Program-made: the position numbers and the translations under genes | The notes under the pieces: model-generated | What the model saw: only the letters and a program-made list of their open reading frames with translations | Databases searched by the model: none | Told to the model about the DNA's origin: nothing | Source: Gracilaria gracilis | Taxonomy: Eukaryota; Rhodophyta; Florideophyceae; Gracilariales; Gracilariaceae | Assembly (NCBI GenBank): GCA_030374805.1 | Contig: JARGSG010000018.1 | Location: forward strand, 434,001-498,000 | Direction of reading: 5' to 3' | Length of the DNA stretch: 64,000 bases | Part shown: positions 11,201 through 21,227 of the stretch, piece after piece | Layout: the number at the start of each line of letters is the position of its first letter | Position numbering within the stretch: position 1 is the stretch's first letter

Positions 11201-12854
11201 TGTACGGTTTGACGTTTTCGACTGGTGTGATAGTCAGTGGTGGAACGTTTGCTGGGGGATCGGGTCCTAACTTTTCCAGCATCTTGGATATTCGATTGGA
11301 ACCTTCTTTGGATATCCCGTTACCTCTGGCTTCTTTGACAATCCGTTGGAACGCTTCGTCGACGGATGCCTTGCTGTCGACTCCAATACCTGCAGCCAGT
11401 GACTCCGGCAGCTCGATGGGATCTTCTTCAGTATCTGCGTATAACAGGCCTTGATATCTTGCAGTTGCGAACTTGAAACGCGACGGGTTCAAGTCGCTCA
11501 CATCGCGGTCGTTAATGTCGTCCTTTACGCGCATGAGGTGATCTCTGAGGTTGAATCCGATAGAGTTGAGGAAAGGGCGGGCCAGGAGAATCTCGTCCAT
11601 TGGCTGGTTCACAACGTAGAAATCTACGCCTCGGACGCGTACTGGTATGTTCGATCCCGGTAGGTACACTGTGATTGTGAGTACGACAGAACGAGAGGCG
11701 GAAATCTCCGTTTGGTTCTGCGTGGTGAACGCTCCGGAAAGGGTTATAGGTTTCTCGAATGTTCGCACGGGTAGTCCAGGTACAGTTCGGGTCACCTTGG
11801 TGAACAATCTGTTACCTATTGCGCTGAAATCAGCGCCAGAGTCTCCGAGTAGGATTTCAAAGACAGAGTCCTCTAGAGTGACCCTGAAACGCCCGGAGCT
11901 TTCGTTAGGAACGAAAATTTGGTCAGTAGTAGCCTGCTTGACGGTCTTCGCCTTCTTAGCTCCCACATCACTGTAATGCTTCTCGAAGAGCTCTTTCTTG
12001 CGTTCTGCAGATGTGTTCGGACAGTCCTTAAGACGATGGATACCGTTGCACTTCTCGTTTAGACACGGTTGATTCCATTCTACTTGTTTGCGTTTGGCGG
12101 AACGCTGAGAATGCTTTTGCTGAGTTGCCAGACCCTGGGTGTCAGAGGGGGAACTCCTCTTGGAGTCCTTGCTGCTGCGCGGCTGACTTCGAAAGTTGCG
12201 AGACTTGGCGGGATTCACGCGTGCTAAAGCAGTTTCGGTCAGAGAGATTTCCAAGGCGATGTTCGATACTTCGTCTTTGAAAAGCTTGATATTGGCAAGT
12301 TGTTCTTTCTTCCATCCTCTACGCAGCATTCTAATCCTCTCTTGGAGAACGTCTGGTTTAAACTTGTTGATGAGGCGGTCGATGAATTTTTTGGCCATAT
12401 CACTGTCTTTGAGAACCTCTGAGGCGTTGTTGCGATCCAAAGCTGTGATGATGTCGATAATAAAATTAGCGACACCGCCTGCGGGGTCCTCCTCGTTTGG
12501 ACAAAACGTTACTGCTCGAAAGGATGAGTCAATGCGCTCAGAAGGGTCTTTGGGTGTAGACAAAGTGGCGGTGTCGAACCAAGTTTTCACGATTTGGTCT
12601 GTAGCTTCTTCGACATTGGAGGCTCCATCGATCTCGCCCATTAGGCAGAGGGCGTGCAGAGTGGTTGCGTCCATGCAGTCTTTGATAGGCGCCTTGGATA
12701 GTTTGGAGTCTCCATCGCGATCTTTGTTGACATCATCAACCTTGGTCCAGTAGGCGGCGTTTTCTGTTTCGAACTTTATTAGTGAAGGTTGATCTACCTT
12801 CTTCAGCAACGGAGGTTGAATGACAGAAACCACTCCGTAGTTTGAAGTCGCCAT
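8278..12854 (-). pseudogene. Gag-pol of element A (Ty3 type), one frameshift
   Basis: The ATG at 12854 (MATSNYGVV) is chosen because upstream in-frame residues lie in the LTR. Order: gag; a zinc finger of the form C-x4-C-x3-H-x4-C (CLNEKCNGIHRLKDC); aspartic protease LLGDSGADFSA; reverse transcriptase with GYWQVPL and the catalytic WIDDFLFYA; RNase H with LFTDASDTHW; integrase with an H-H-C-C zinc domain, DFCYMS, SDRGSHF and an acidic residue in CTVEVV; and a final chromodomain-like VKWRGF...DW. RT before integrase identifies Ty3/gypsy. A frameshift near 9282-9318, just after DDHSNYVWLVP, separates integrase halves. Otherwise the frame is open over 4.5 kb. Close relative of element D. Confidence 0.92.
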
Positions 12855-12912
12855 CTTAGCGCTATTTGCTTCGTGGTGCTCCACTAATGCTCTTTCAAAA
12901 GTCAAAGCGCTT

Positions 12913-13184
12913 TGTTGTCGAGTGTCGTCACCACGTTGCAGCGCGCTCGCGAAGGCGTGAAAATCCAAGGAGGGCAGACTCGCCGGATCGATGATGATTC
13001 CTTTCGGGTTGTCTTCTCACAGGGTGAGAGACGTTTATATTTGCCCCCTGTCGACCCAGTTGTCCGCTAAGTCGACAGGCGTAGGGAGGTAGCCATTTGA
13101 ACTTGCGCGAGTCTTGTACACGCAACATTCTACCGTAAGACTATCAATATCAAATAGATATATCAGTTATTTCTTCGCATAGGA
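12913..13184 (-). repeat. LTR of element A, first part (5' LTR in element sense)
   Basis: 272 bp matching the left LTR up to the TAGGA site where element B entered. The rest of this LTR is at 20690-20765; 272 + 76 gives exactly 348 bp. Confidence 0.92.
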
Positions 13185-13473
13185 TATGGTGTGGAAGTCT
13201 TGAAGGAGTATGGGAGACGCGTGCGCAGAGGAGTACAGACGTCGACGCTGTCGCTGTTCGGGCAAGTTCAGGGACAAAAGTGATCCCTCTCGTCCGGCCT
13301 CTCTCCTCTTCGAGGGTCCAGGCGGGCTCTCGTTTATTCAGGCCTCTCCGTCTCTGTCCAGCGCAGCGCCGCGATCTCTCCGTCGCCCGAGCTGCCCGCG
13401 AGCGGCGGCAGCAGCGCGGCTAACGAGAGAAGCGCTTGCGCTGGACACGTGCGAGACGATAGCGCAAAGCACA
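13185..13473 (-). repeat. LTR of element B (3' LTR in element sense)
   Basis: 289 bp, GC-rich. Differs from its partner at about ten positions (3.5%). Confidence 0.9.
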
Positions 13474-14058
13474 CTCCCCCCACTCGCTCCAGACGGTACG
13501 CCTTCGTCGCAGTGTACCAAGGAGCGAGACAGCCAAACTGTAGGAGAGCAATAGTGTCCTGCTGTAGAAATTAGAGCGCCAAACAAGCGGAGGATAAAAC
13601 ACGAGCACCAAACAGGCAGGAGGTGAAACGCGACCTAACGATGGGGCTTCCATGACGGCCGTAAGCGAGTAAACCGCTCTTCGCATCATACCCCCAAAAC
13701 CGTAAACAAGAGCAAACGTAGAGCTGATCGTTATGTGGCAAAGAAGGCATAAAGCGTGGGGAGGGTATCGATTATTCCCCCAGACAGCGCAAACGAAACC
13801 GAATAACTGAAACGGCCAGATAGAACAGCCGGTACGGCGCGTTGGGGCCGGTAGTAAAAACAGCACCAAAACTTCCAGCGGTGGTACAAAACCAGAGCAA
13901 CCAGCGGCGATCCACGATTTCGAACTGTAACCAGTGTCTTCAACGCAGACCCCCAGCAGTGGAAAGCAGGTCGCGGTACAGCCGCTTCCTAGCTTCCCCA
14001 CGCGGTTACGTTAAACGCGTCTGGGGGTCGTTCGAGGCTACTACACGAAACCTCGTTC

Positions 14059-15588
14059 ATGGACAATCTTTCGAACGCGGCGAGGGGAGACAGTACCTCT
14101 TCACTAGATCTGAAACCCAGGGCGACCTCCTCGCCGGGGTGTAGTGTCAGGGCACCTTCGGCCGCTATGCAGGAACAAGGAAAACGACGGGCAGTTGTGG
14201 CCATCGAAGGTCCATGGCGTGGGCATCAAACGATAATAAGGCGGCAAGAAGGAAGGAGCATGGATATGAGAAGTGTGAAAAGGAGGCGTTTGGTGCGCCT
14301 CGCCGAGAAGACGGGATCCGAAGGAAGTGTGAGTGGAAAAGAACAGCAATCACCGACACAGTGGACGGCCATCGAACAGGCCGCAGATCCTTGCCGAGAG
14401 AAAACTCATAGATATCCAACGCGACGGCGACGAACGCGGTTTTTTATCGTTAAAAATAGCCATGTGCCGCGCAGCGATTCGGGTACAGATGTCCCTGGCG
14501 ACCATATGCAGGCCGAAAGACCACAGTGGACTTTCGAAAATGTTGTCAGTATCACGCGCGACGCAAACGATGATAGTGAAGTGTACTGCATAGAACACCA
14601 ATCAGCTGGGCAGCGGGAGTTCTCGGCAGAGGGATGCTTGAGGTTAATCGGTAGAGTACTCTTCAGCTGGTGCCAGAGGAGGCCCGGAGTTGAGCTCACA
14701 GACAAAGTGGTTAGGCGATATGGGCTGTACGAAGAAGAAGAGGGTGGAACTGTGTGGTCGGTCGATGACTTAATGTTTGTGGACAAGGATTGTCTACTGC
14801 CCGGTCACAAGGGAGTTCGACAGTATACCGGACCAGCGTATTACGCGCGAAATCATGACGAGCCCCATTGGGGCTGGAGCAGAGTGGATCTCAATAGCAT
14901 CTCCGGTCCGGGTTTGGCAGCCGCCCTGATGCACCAAAATATCTGGCAAGGGCGATTATACTGAGATGTGCACCGGGTGGGTAACCGGATTTCGTTGATT
15001 CCACGAGACACCGTCTCCGAAATCGACGCCTTAGACCGGTATTGCCTTAACAATCCCAGAAAACCGGTTCGAGTATCATGTCCCGGTAGCCGACCGCATT
15101 ATCCAGAAACAAGAAGACACAGGTTACCAGCCGAGCACATGCTGGTGTGCAACACAGATCAATTCTGCGTTCAAGCATAAGTAATCAGTGCCGCAGAACG
15201 TATCACCGGGAGGCGATATACCAAACATACACTTCTGCCCGCAGAATTGCCAGGAATAACGAACTTGACAGACGCAAGCAGGTGGTTGCAGTGCAAAGCT
15301 GGAGCGCTGAAATTGAATTACATTAAGCTCACCGGAACACACAGAAACTCTCTGAAATGGATCGCTCAGCAAACTGAGGGAGTTTATATACTGAGGTTAC
15401 GTGCGAGAAATTTCGACCATGTGATCTGCGTTGATGCCTTCAAATCCCAAGTACTTGACGCTGTTGAGCCATGCCCCATGTTTCTTTCTTACGACTCAAT
15501 TCTGAGTTGTTTCGGTGGTGCATGTGAAGATCTTAGATTGATGGAACTTCGAAGACTCGTTTGGTACAGGAAAGCGAAAACGTCTTAA
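14059..15588 (+). pseudogene. Antisense ORF inside Copia element B, unknown function
   Basis: One reading frame from the ATG at 14059 to a stop at 15588 (509 codons) runs opposite to gag-pol. It is broken only by TGA at 14962-14964 and TAA at 15178-15180. The first 150 residues are basic and low complexity (KRRRLVRL, TRRRRTRFF). Residues 160-300 look globular and acidic/aromatic. The last part has GVYILRLRARNFDHVICVDA, VLDAVEP and ILSCFGG. A His in a beta-strand-like segment followed by an Asp resembles the second half of some cysteine-protease folds, but this is a guess. Position between pol and the 3' LTR matches extra ORFs known in some LTR elements. I do not recognise the family. Confidence 0.6.
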
Positions 15589-18500
15589 TTGTTGGTAACT
15601 CTTTTAGCCTCTCGGAGAATATCGTCTCTCAATATTCCGATCACCAAGTTCCTTTTTGTCAAGGCATCGGCAAGGGTTTTCACCCCTGGTATCCATTGGA
15701 GGACCGAAATTTCTCCGGTCTCAAACGAGTCGCGAAGACGGGCGACTGTAGGGCGGAGACGATAATCCTTGCCTTCATGGAGGGTTGTGATTGTTGAATA
15801 CAATCCATCGGAATCCACCGTCAATACGAACGGTAAATCAACCGGAGATGCGTAAACGTGCTTGATGCAAGATGACATTAGAGAACCACGATCGGCTGAG
15901 AGAGCAGCAGCTAGTATCTCTGCCCCAATCGAGCTGAATGAGACACGAGCTTTCTTAGAACTAGACCAGTCCAAAACGTGGAATATCGATTCGGCTCCTG
16001 CCCCCACAGGCATGAACAACCCAGATACATAGCCAAACTGGCCATACGAACCCTTACCTTGGCTGGCGTCGGAGAAGGCCAGATAGCGCGGGGTATCGAT
16101 GAGCGATTCGGGCCGCGAATAATGGAGCTGTGGCGTGAGGGACTGTAGTTCACCTAATACTTGGTTGGCTAGGATTAAGTCAGAGACAAGGAGTTTTGCA
16201 GTTCGTTGCTGCAAATAACTCGTTGCGAAGGAAGCTTGTGGAAGAATCCCGTGGCCAAGAAAGTTCAAGGATCCAGTGAGCCCCAGAAAAGCTGAAAGTT
16301 CTGTATCCGTACAGGGAGAATCGAATGACTTCCTACGCTGGCGTGGTATCTCAAGCTTTTTGATACCATCCACATATTCATGCATATTCAGTGTGATTGA
16401 GCCATTCTCATGGCGAACGATGCGTAGTCGGTTGAAAATCAGTTCCGAAGAGGTGTCAAACTTTCCAACTCTGAATCGCCGAGCAATTTGCTGATGAAAG
16501 TGGTCAAGATCAGCTTGTGAACCGGCAAGGAGCATGTCGTCTACAACCTTAGCCAAAACGATTCGAATCGAGCGGTCATCACCTCTAACTACGAATAGTT
16601 GAGGGAGGCGTGGAACTGGCTCGATATGTTTCTCGAACATCCATTTTTCGACTGCGAGCTGCCAAAGGCGACCGGACTCAACTAGGCCGTACGTAGGGGC
16701 CAAGAGTTTCCAGACATACCCAGGCGTGGCCCAACCTTTTGGTGGGACCATGAAGATGTCCCTATTCAGTTCGCCGCCCTGGAGGTACGCACCTTTGATA
16801 TCCAAGGTGGCCAGTGGAAAGCCGAGTGTAGCCGCTATCGATAGGACAACCCGGATCACCGGGAATTGGGCTGAGGAGGAGTCCTTACGAATGCCGTCCT
16901 TCTCCTTGTCTCTATTCCCATGAGGGACTAAGCGACATTTCAAGCGAAGAGCACCATGTTCACCATCATCTTTAATATGGAAGAAGTGATGTGATGTCAC
17001 GATGTTCGCATACCTCAGAAGTTTGGAACGCGGTACTTCTTCATAGCGCCCTTTGTACACAGCTTTCTCCTTTTCAATGGCCGTGTCGACGATCCAACGC
17101 GGAAGAAATTGAGTACGAAATTCAGAGAAGTGCTCCTTTCCAACAATTCGATGCGCCTGCTGGAGAATTTGTTGTTCGCAGGACTGAAGCTGCACAGCGG
17201 AAGGTACTGGCGCGACTGAGGTAGAGCCGATATCCTTTTCCGGACGAGGGGGGTCATATGAGGACCCGATGTCCCAAGAGGGGTGATTCACCATAGTGGG
17301 TTTCTTGCCCGAGAAAAGGGATCGCACGTTGGGATGTCGATACCACAGGGTAGCTTCGTCGTTCAACAGGAAATCCAACGTACTTTTGCGCGGAGTATTA
17401 TCGTGCTGATCTGCTGGCGGGTCCACTGGATTTTGGATGGCATCTCCTTCCTCAGCTCCGACAATCCCGTGAGAGAGGGGTGAGCTGGAGTCAATTTGGT
17501 CTAGCTCCAATAGAAGTGCGGACTTCGGGACAAGACGGACGTCCTCGTACGCTGCACGAATGCTCGGTCCTTGATGGAGCTTGTTGGAAGAAAGCAGGAT
17601 GGAGTGCTCTTGTGCCTCTCGGACGTATCCAACTTTCCAAGTTCCAAACTTTGGACCTCTCTTGAAGGAGTATACGGGAGTATGCTTCGGAAGCTGCGAA
17701 CGAGGTAGCACATGAGGGCTTCGAGTCGTTAGCAACTTCTGAATAGCCCGCCGAGCGGCCTGTTCATGATAAGCGGTGACGAGTTCTTCACTGACGGGGG
17801 ATTGAGGGAGCCCCATCAAACTTGGAGTGTATCCGCGAACCAATTCAAAGCTACTCATCAATCTTCCGCCATACATCACATTGCTTAGAAATATGGCCCT
17901 GGAAAGAATTTCCTTATAGGAAGACTCCGAACTGCGTGTCGCTGAGAAGAAGTTCGCATCTTGGAGAAGTCGGGTGGCAATCAGCCTTACAACTGCGTTC
18001 TTAGACTCCACAACACCAATCTTGTTGTGCCGACGAGCTGGCCTTGGCTCAAAAGATATGGAATGTGCGTTGAGGAACTCCTTGAACGTGCCCTTGTCGA
18101 ACTCTGGATCACCCGATACTGACACAGGTGGGCCATGGATATTAACCCAATGTTGCTCGAAAGCAGATTTCGCGGCATCTAATTCCCTTGACTCTAGCAT
18201 AACCGTAACGGAGTATGCTGAGGAAAGGTCAACCATGTGCAGGATAGGAAGGTTATCCATTTCCGAGATGAACAGGAAGTCCATTTGCACATGGTTGTTG
18301 AACGGCACGAGGAGTCGGCGGAAGGAAACTTTCTTTGAGGAAGAGAGCCGACCGGTTGACGCACATGTAGTGCACCTCTTCAAAACTCCCTCGAGGGCCT
18401 GTTGTAGAACTGCAGTCAACACGTTCGCCCGGCGGCATATTTCCTTCATGTCTTCAAGGGGCAAGTGTGAACATCCATGAAGTTTCGTTGCAAACCGGCG

Positions 18501-19004
18501 GCATATTTTGTGGTCAGCGTACTTCTTTTTGAGTTGTTCAGTGGAAGCACGAGTACGTAGACAGCGATACGAAGCAAAGTAGGGCACAATCGAGTCAACT
18601 GTGGTTGGGACAACCAAGAGCCTTGTCCGAATCGTGTCCGGCGGGTCTCCGGGGAGCCTTGAAGGATATGTTTGGAGTTTTAGCTCCGACGGTGACACCG
18701 TACCTTCCGGGAGAACCAGCATATTTTCTTTGCCAAGTAAGTTTCCTTGGTGAAGAAGATGGTTGCCAAGCAGCAACGGCCCATCACCGTCTACAATGTA
18801 GAACGGTAAAGAAGCCTGCACCCCATTGGCATCCGTTATGGGAAGGTCCCAAATGGCAAAGACAAGCCTGGCGTCGTCGCAGTTTGTTCCGTAACCGTGG
18901 TAGAATAGTTCGCAGTCAAGAGGACGAAGCTGGAAAGAGGTTCCGAGTGCCGATGTTATCCTGGCCGCCGATTGCGCTCCACCCACGTTTCGAGGGCAAC
19001 CAAA
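15585..19004 (-). CDS. Pol polyprotein of Copia element B
   Basis: The open frame starts downstream of gag in another frame and has no ATG at its start, so it is probably made by frameshifting. The protease-like motif reads ILEFGCPRNVGG. Integrase has the zinc motif (H-H-C-C, ending CTTC), then QMDFLF, GDPEFDKG and GVVESKNAVVR supplying D, D and E. Reverse transcriptase (RVT_2) has FPLATLDIKGAYLQG and the catalytic VVDDMLLAG. RNase H has LAFSDASQG and SSIGAEI. The frame ends at 15585, overlapping the antisense ORF end by 4 bases. About 1,135 residues with no internal stop, so possibly functional, although the protease Asp appears to be Glu. Confidence 0.9.
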   Translation of the reverse strand, partial: FGCPRNVGGAQSAARITSALGTSFQLRPLDCELFYHGYGTNCDDARLVFAIWDLPITDANGVQASLPFYIVDGDGPLLLGNHLLHQGNLLGKENMLVLPEGTVSPSELKLQTYPSRLPGDPPDTIRTRLLVVPTTVDSIVPYFASYRCLRTRASTEQLKKKYADHKICRRFATKLHGCSHLPLEDMKEICRRANVLTAVLQQALEGVLKRCTTCASTGRLSSSKKVSFRRLLVPFNNHVQMDFLFISEMDNLPILHMVDLSSAYSVTVMLESRELDAAKSAFEQHWVNIHGPPVSVSGDPEFDKGTFKEFLNAHSISFEPRPARRHNKIGVVESKNAVVRLIATRLLQDANFFSATRSSESSYKEILSRAIFLSNVMYGGRLMSSFELVRGYTPSLMGLPQSPVSEELVTAYHEQAARRAIQKLLTTRSPHVLPRSQLPKHTPVYSFKRGPKFGTWKVGYVREAQEHSILLSSNKLHQGPSIRAAYEDVRLVPKSALLLELDQIDSSSPLSHGIVGAEEGDAIQNPVDPPADQHDNTPRKSTLDFLLNDEATLWYRHPNVRSLFSGKKPTMVNHPSWDIGSSYDPPRPEKDIGSTSVAPVPSAVQLQSCEQQILQQAHRIVGKEHFSEFRTQFLPRWIVDTAIEKEKAVYKGRYEEVPRSKLLRYANIVTSHHFFHIKDDGEHGALRLKCRLVPHGNRDKEKDGIRKDSSSAQFPVIRVVLSIAATLGFPLATLDIKGAYLQGGELNRDIFMVPPKGWATPGYVWKLLAPTYGLVESGRLWQLAVEKWMFEKHIEPVPRLPQLFVVRGDDRSIRIVLAKVVDDMLLAGSQADLDHFHQQIARRFRVGKFDTSSELIFNRLRIVRHENGSITLNMHEYVDGIKKLEIPRQRRKSFDSPCTDTELSAFLGLTGSLNFLGHGILPQASFATSYLQQRTAKLLVSDLILANQVLGELQSLTPQLHYSRPESLIDTPRYLAFSDASQGKGSYGQFGYVSGLFMPVGAGAESIFHVLDWSSSKKARVSFSSIGAEILAAALSADRGSLMSSCIKHVYASPVDLPFVLTVDSDGLYSTITTLHEGKDYRLRPTVARLRDSFETGEISVLQWIPGVKTLADALTKRNLVIGILRDDILREAKRVTNN

Positions 19005-19072
19005 TTCAAGGATCTGATTTAAGTCTTTCCCGTCGTCCGGAGAATTTGGGGCTCCACTCCTTGAAATCAGAC

Positions 19073-20365
19073 TTAACTGTCTTTCGAAGTTGTGGAGCCT
19101 CTGCGAAAAAAAGAATCATTCGACTTACTTTTCTGCGAACTCTCCTTCTCTAGGCGGACCATCTTTTCCAGAAATGTTTCCCCACCGTCATATGGGCATT
19201 GCTTGGAGTTCCTGTAGTGGGTTTTTGAACCACAGTCGAAGCAAAACCCAACACGTTTCACGGAAGGCTTTGCAGAAGATGCGGGGCCATTGTCGTCCTT
19301 TCTGTTGGAGGACCCCGAAGACGAATGCTTCCTCTTTCTTCCTCTCTTTTTACTGAAGTCGAAAGTTTTTGGTTCACCAGAAGGCCTCTCACCGTGAGGC
19401 TGAACTCCGTATGACAGCAGGGCTTTATGAATCCTTTTCTGCACGATGGATTCGACATATTTACGAGAAACTTCCCCAGACGCCTGCTTCGTTGCAGAAG
19501 AAAGCGAATATAACACAGAAACAGCATCTTCAAGGTGTAGGACAACTCGAGGGGTCGAAGGCTTTGCAATTGCCTTAATAATCGCCGGCTTGCTGTCTCC
19601 TTTACGATAAGGAAGACTTGGAACTTGAAGAGCCAAAGTGTCCGATATCTGTTTGATATCTCGGCGATAATCCTGGAAAAGCATCTTCAGCGGTTCATAG
19701 GTCTCCGGTAGCTCTCTGTCTTCCAATGTACGCACCAGTGCGTCCAAGACTTCAATTACTTTGTCGACGACGGCGAAAAAAACAAGAGAGCCGTCGATGG
19801 AAACCTGACCTTGAGCAGCCCTGGACTGGGCTTGTGCGAGAAGTTGCAGCACAGCATTATGCAACGTATTCTCCGAGAGATTGGCATTATTGATGAGAGT
19901 AATAGCCAATACTTCCCCAATATGAGTCGAAGACTCATGACCTACATGCATGAGATGTTGTGAAGCAAGACCTCGAAAGCGGTCAACAAAGGTCACCAAG
20001 TCCTCCGATTTTTTACGGCGACAGGAAGATACCTTGTTGAACGACGAAATTAGGCGGTTCACCATTGCAATAGGTGGGTGTACTGCAACAAGATCGACAA
20101 TTTCCTGCACAGTTTTAATTTGGTTGTCACGGAGGAAGTCAATTCGACCTTTGGCTTGGGCCTCTTCGACTATACTTTTCTGTGCAGGCGGAAGTCCATG
20201 TTCAAAGAGGAGTCGGCCGAGTATAGCATACATCGTTTTGTATTTTTTTTCTGGTCCTTTTTCAGCGGCAATGCGTATCATGTCGACCCACTTGGAGACA
20301 TTGCGACGCCATTGTAGTGCGTCTTTAGCGGAGTCAAACTGAGGAACGTCATGAGAATTTGACAT
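19073..20365 (-). CDS. Gag of Copia element B
   Basis: The ATG at 20365 (MSNSHDVPQF) is the first downstream of the primer-binding site; the frame upstream of it runs into the LTR. About 430 residues: a helical gag body, a basic Ser/Lys-rich stretch (KKRGRKRKHSSSGSS), and one zinc knuckle CFDCGSKTHYRNSKQC with a longer than usual last spacer. Ends at 19073, and pol continues in a different frame, the usual gag/pol arrangement. Confidence 0.85.
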   Translation of the reverse strand: MSNSHDVPQFDSAKDALQWRRNVSKWVDMIRIAAEKGPEKKYKTMYAILGRLLFEHGLPPAQKSIVEEAQAKGRIDFLRDNQIKTVQEIVDLVAVHPPIAMVNRLISSFNKVSSCRRKKSEDLVTFVDRFRGLASQHLMHVGHESSTHIGEVLAITLINNANLSENTLHNAVLQLLAQAQSRAAQGQVSIDGSLVFFAVVDKVIEVLDALVRTLEDRELPETYEPLKMLFQDYRRDIKQISDTLALQVPSLPYRKGDSKPAIIKAIAKPSTPRVVLHLEDAVSVLYSLSSATKQASGEVSRKYVESIVQKRIHKALLSYGVQPHGERPSGEPKTFDFSKKRGRKRKHSSSGSSNRKDDNGPASSAKPSVKRVGFCFDCGSKTHYRNSKQCPYDGGETFLEKMVRLEKESSQKSKSNDSFFRRGSTTSKDS

Positions 20366-20395
20366 GATAGACGTCTGCAATCCTGGGCCCATAAC
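20366..20395 (-). promoter_or_regulatory. Primer-binding site of element B
   Basis: Directly after the 5' LTR (sense strand) stands GTTATGGGCCCAGG at about 20382-20395. It is complementary to CCTGGGCCCATAAC, the anticodon-arm region of eukaryotic initiator tRNA-Met. This matches the half-tRNA priming known for copia. Confidence 0.7.
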
Positions 20396-20684
20396 TATGG
20401 TGTGGAAGTCTTGAAGGAGTATGGGAGACGTGTGCGCAGAGAAGTACAGACGTCGACGCTGTCGCTGTTCGGGCGAGTTCAGGGACAAAAGTGATCCCTC
20501 CAGTCCGGCCTCTCTCCTCTTCGAGGGTGTAGGCGGGCTCTCGTTTATTCAGGCCTCTCCGTCTCTGTCCAGCGCAGCGCCGCGATCTCTCCGTCGGCCG
20601 AGCTGCCCGCGAGCGGCGGCAGCAGCGCGGCTAACGGGAGAAGCGCTTGCGCTGGACACGTGCGAGACGATAGCGCAAAGCCCA
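20396..20684 (-). repeat. LTR of element B (5' LTR in element sense)
   Basis: Partner of 13185-13473. It starts TATGGTGTGG and ends AAAGCCCA on the plus strand, followed by the TAGGA duplication. Confidence 0.9.
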
Positions 20685-20689
20685 TAGGA

Positions 20690-20765
20690 AACCGCACAGT
20701 AAACCTGCGCGTGTATCCACGCACATGCGTACGAAACGTAATGTTGCTGCCGACATCATACAACA
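20690..20765 (-). repeat. LTR of element A, second part
   Basis: 76 bp completing the 348-bp LTR cut by element B. Followed by CAGCT, the duplication shared with 7885-7889. Confidence 0.92.
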
Positions 20766-21227
20766 CAGCTGTATACCAACCACCAACGCATGGCAGTTCT
20801 GACGAATCAGTCACATGAAAGTACATCAACAGTAACATGCGACCTTCTCCACTCCGATCTCGGGGCAAGTTGTCCGCGTTTCCATTTTGAGATTTGTGCT
20901 CCGTCGCAGAATCACAGACGGGTGGCTCTTGTGTCCAAGCTCTTGATGGCCCCTCCTCTCTTATCATACTGCTGTCTGTCTCGCGAGCGTCTGCGCAGCG
21001 CATGCCCTTACCGTGCGCTCAAAGCACTCCGCACCACCTCAACCCTGTTCGCCGTTCTCACCCTGATGCGAGTCGTGCACCTCTTTAAAGGCTTCGCAAC
21101 CTTCGCACATCGCGGCACCTTTCACCCGACGCCGACACTATCACTCAACCTACAACAGTTTCACAATTCGCCTTTATTCGTTTCAAAAACACGTTCACCC
21201 TACATCCACTGTCTCAAGTAATCTACT
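20766..21227 (+). promoter_or_regulatory. Probable promoter and 5' leader of the NB-ARC gene
   Basis: 462 bp between the end of element A and the ATG of the NB-ARC gene. No TATA box or specific site could be assigned. Confidence 0.35.

Larger units (their letters stand above)
13185..20684 (-). mobile_element. Copia-type LTR retrotransposon B, nested in A
   Basis: LTRs of 289 bp lie at 13185-13473 and 20396-20684. TAGGA is duplicated at 13180-13184 and 20685-20689. On the sense (minus) strand the 5' LTR is followed by GTTATGGGCCCAGG, complementary to the anticodon arm of initiator tRNA-Met. The 3' LTR is preceded by the purine tract GAGTGGGGGGAG (plus-strand CTCCCCCCACTC at 13474-13485). Gag, then pol in a different frame, with integrase before RT as in Ty1/copia. 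About 2 kb between pol and the 3' LTR hold an antisense ORF. Confidence 0.93.
7890..20765 (-). mobile_element. Ty3-type LTR retrotransposon A, interrupted by element B
   Basis: The element reads on the minus strand. LTRs of 348 bp begin TGTTGTCGAG and end CATACAACA on the plus strand. The left LTR is intact (7890-8237). The right LTR is split into 12913-13184 and 20690-20765 by element B. The outer flanks carry the same 5-bp duplication CAGCT (7885-7889 and 20766-20770), which proves that the two LTR halves belong to one element. The internal part encodes one fused gag-pol with a C-terminal chromodomain-like segment. The LTRs differ at about four positions, so the insertion looks recent. Confidence 0.93.

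Noticed and set aside
20366-20488. Upstream start for the gag of element B inside its LTR
   Set aside because: It would begin within the LTR and span the primer site; the ATG at 20365 is the natural start.
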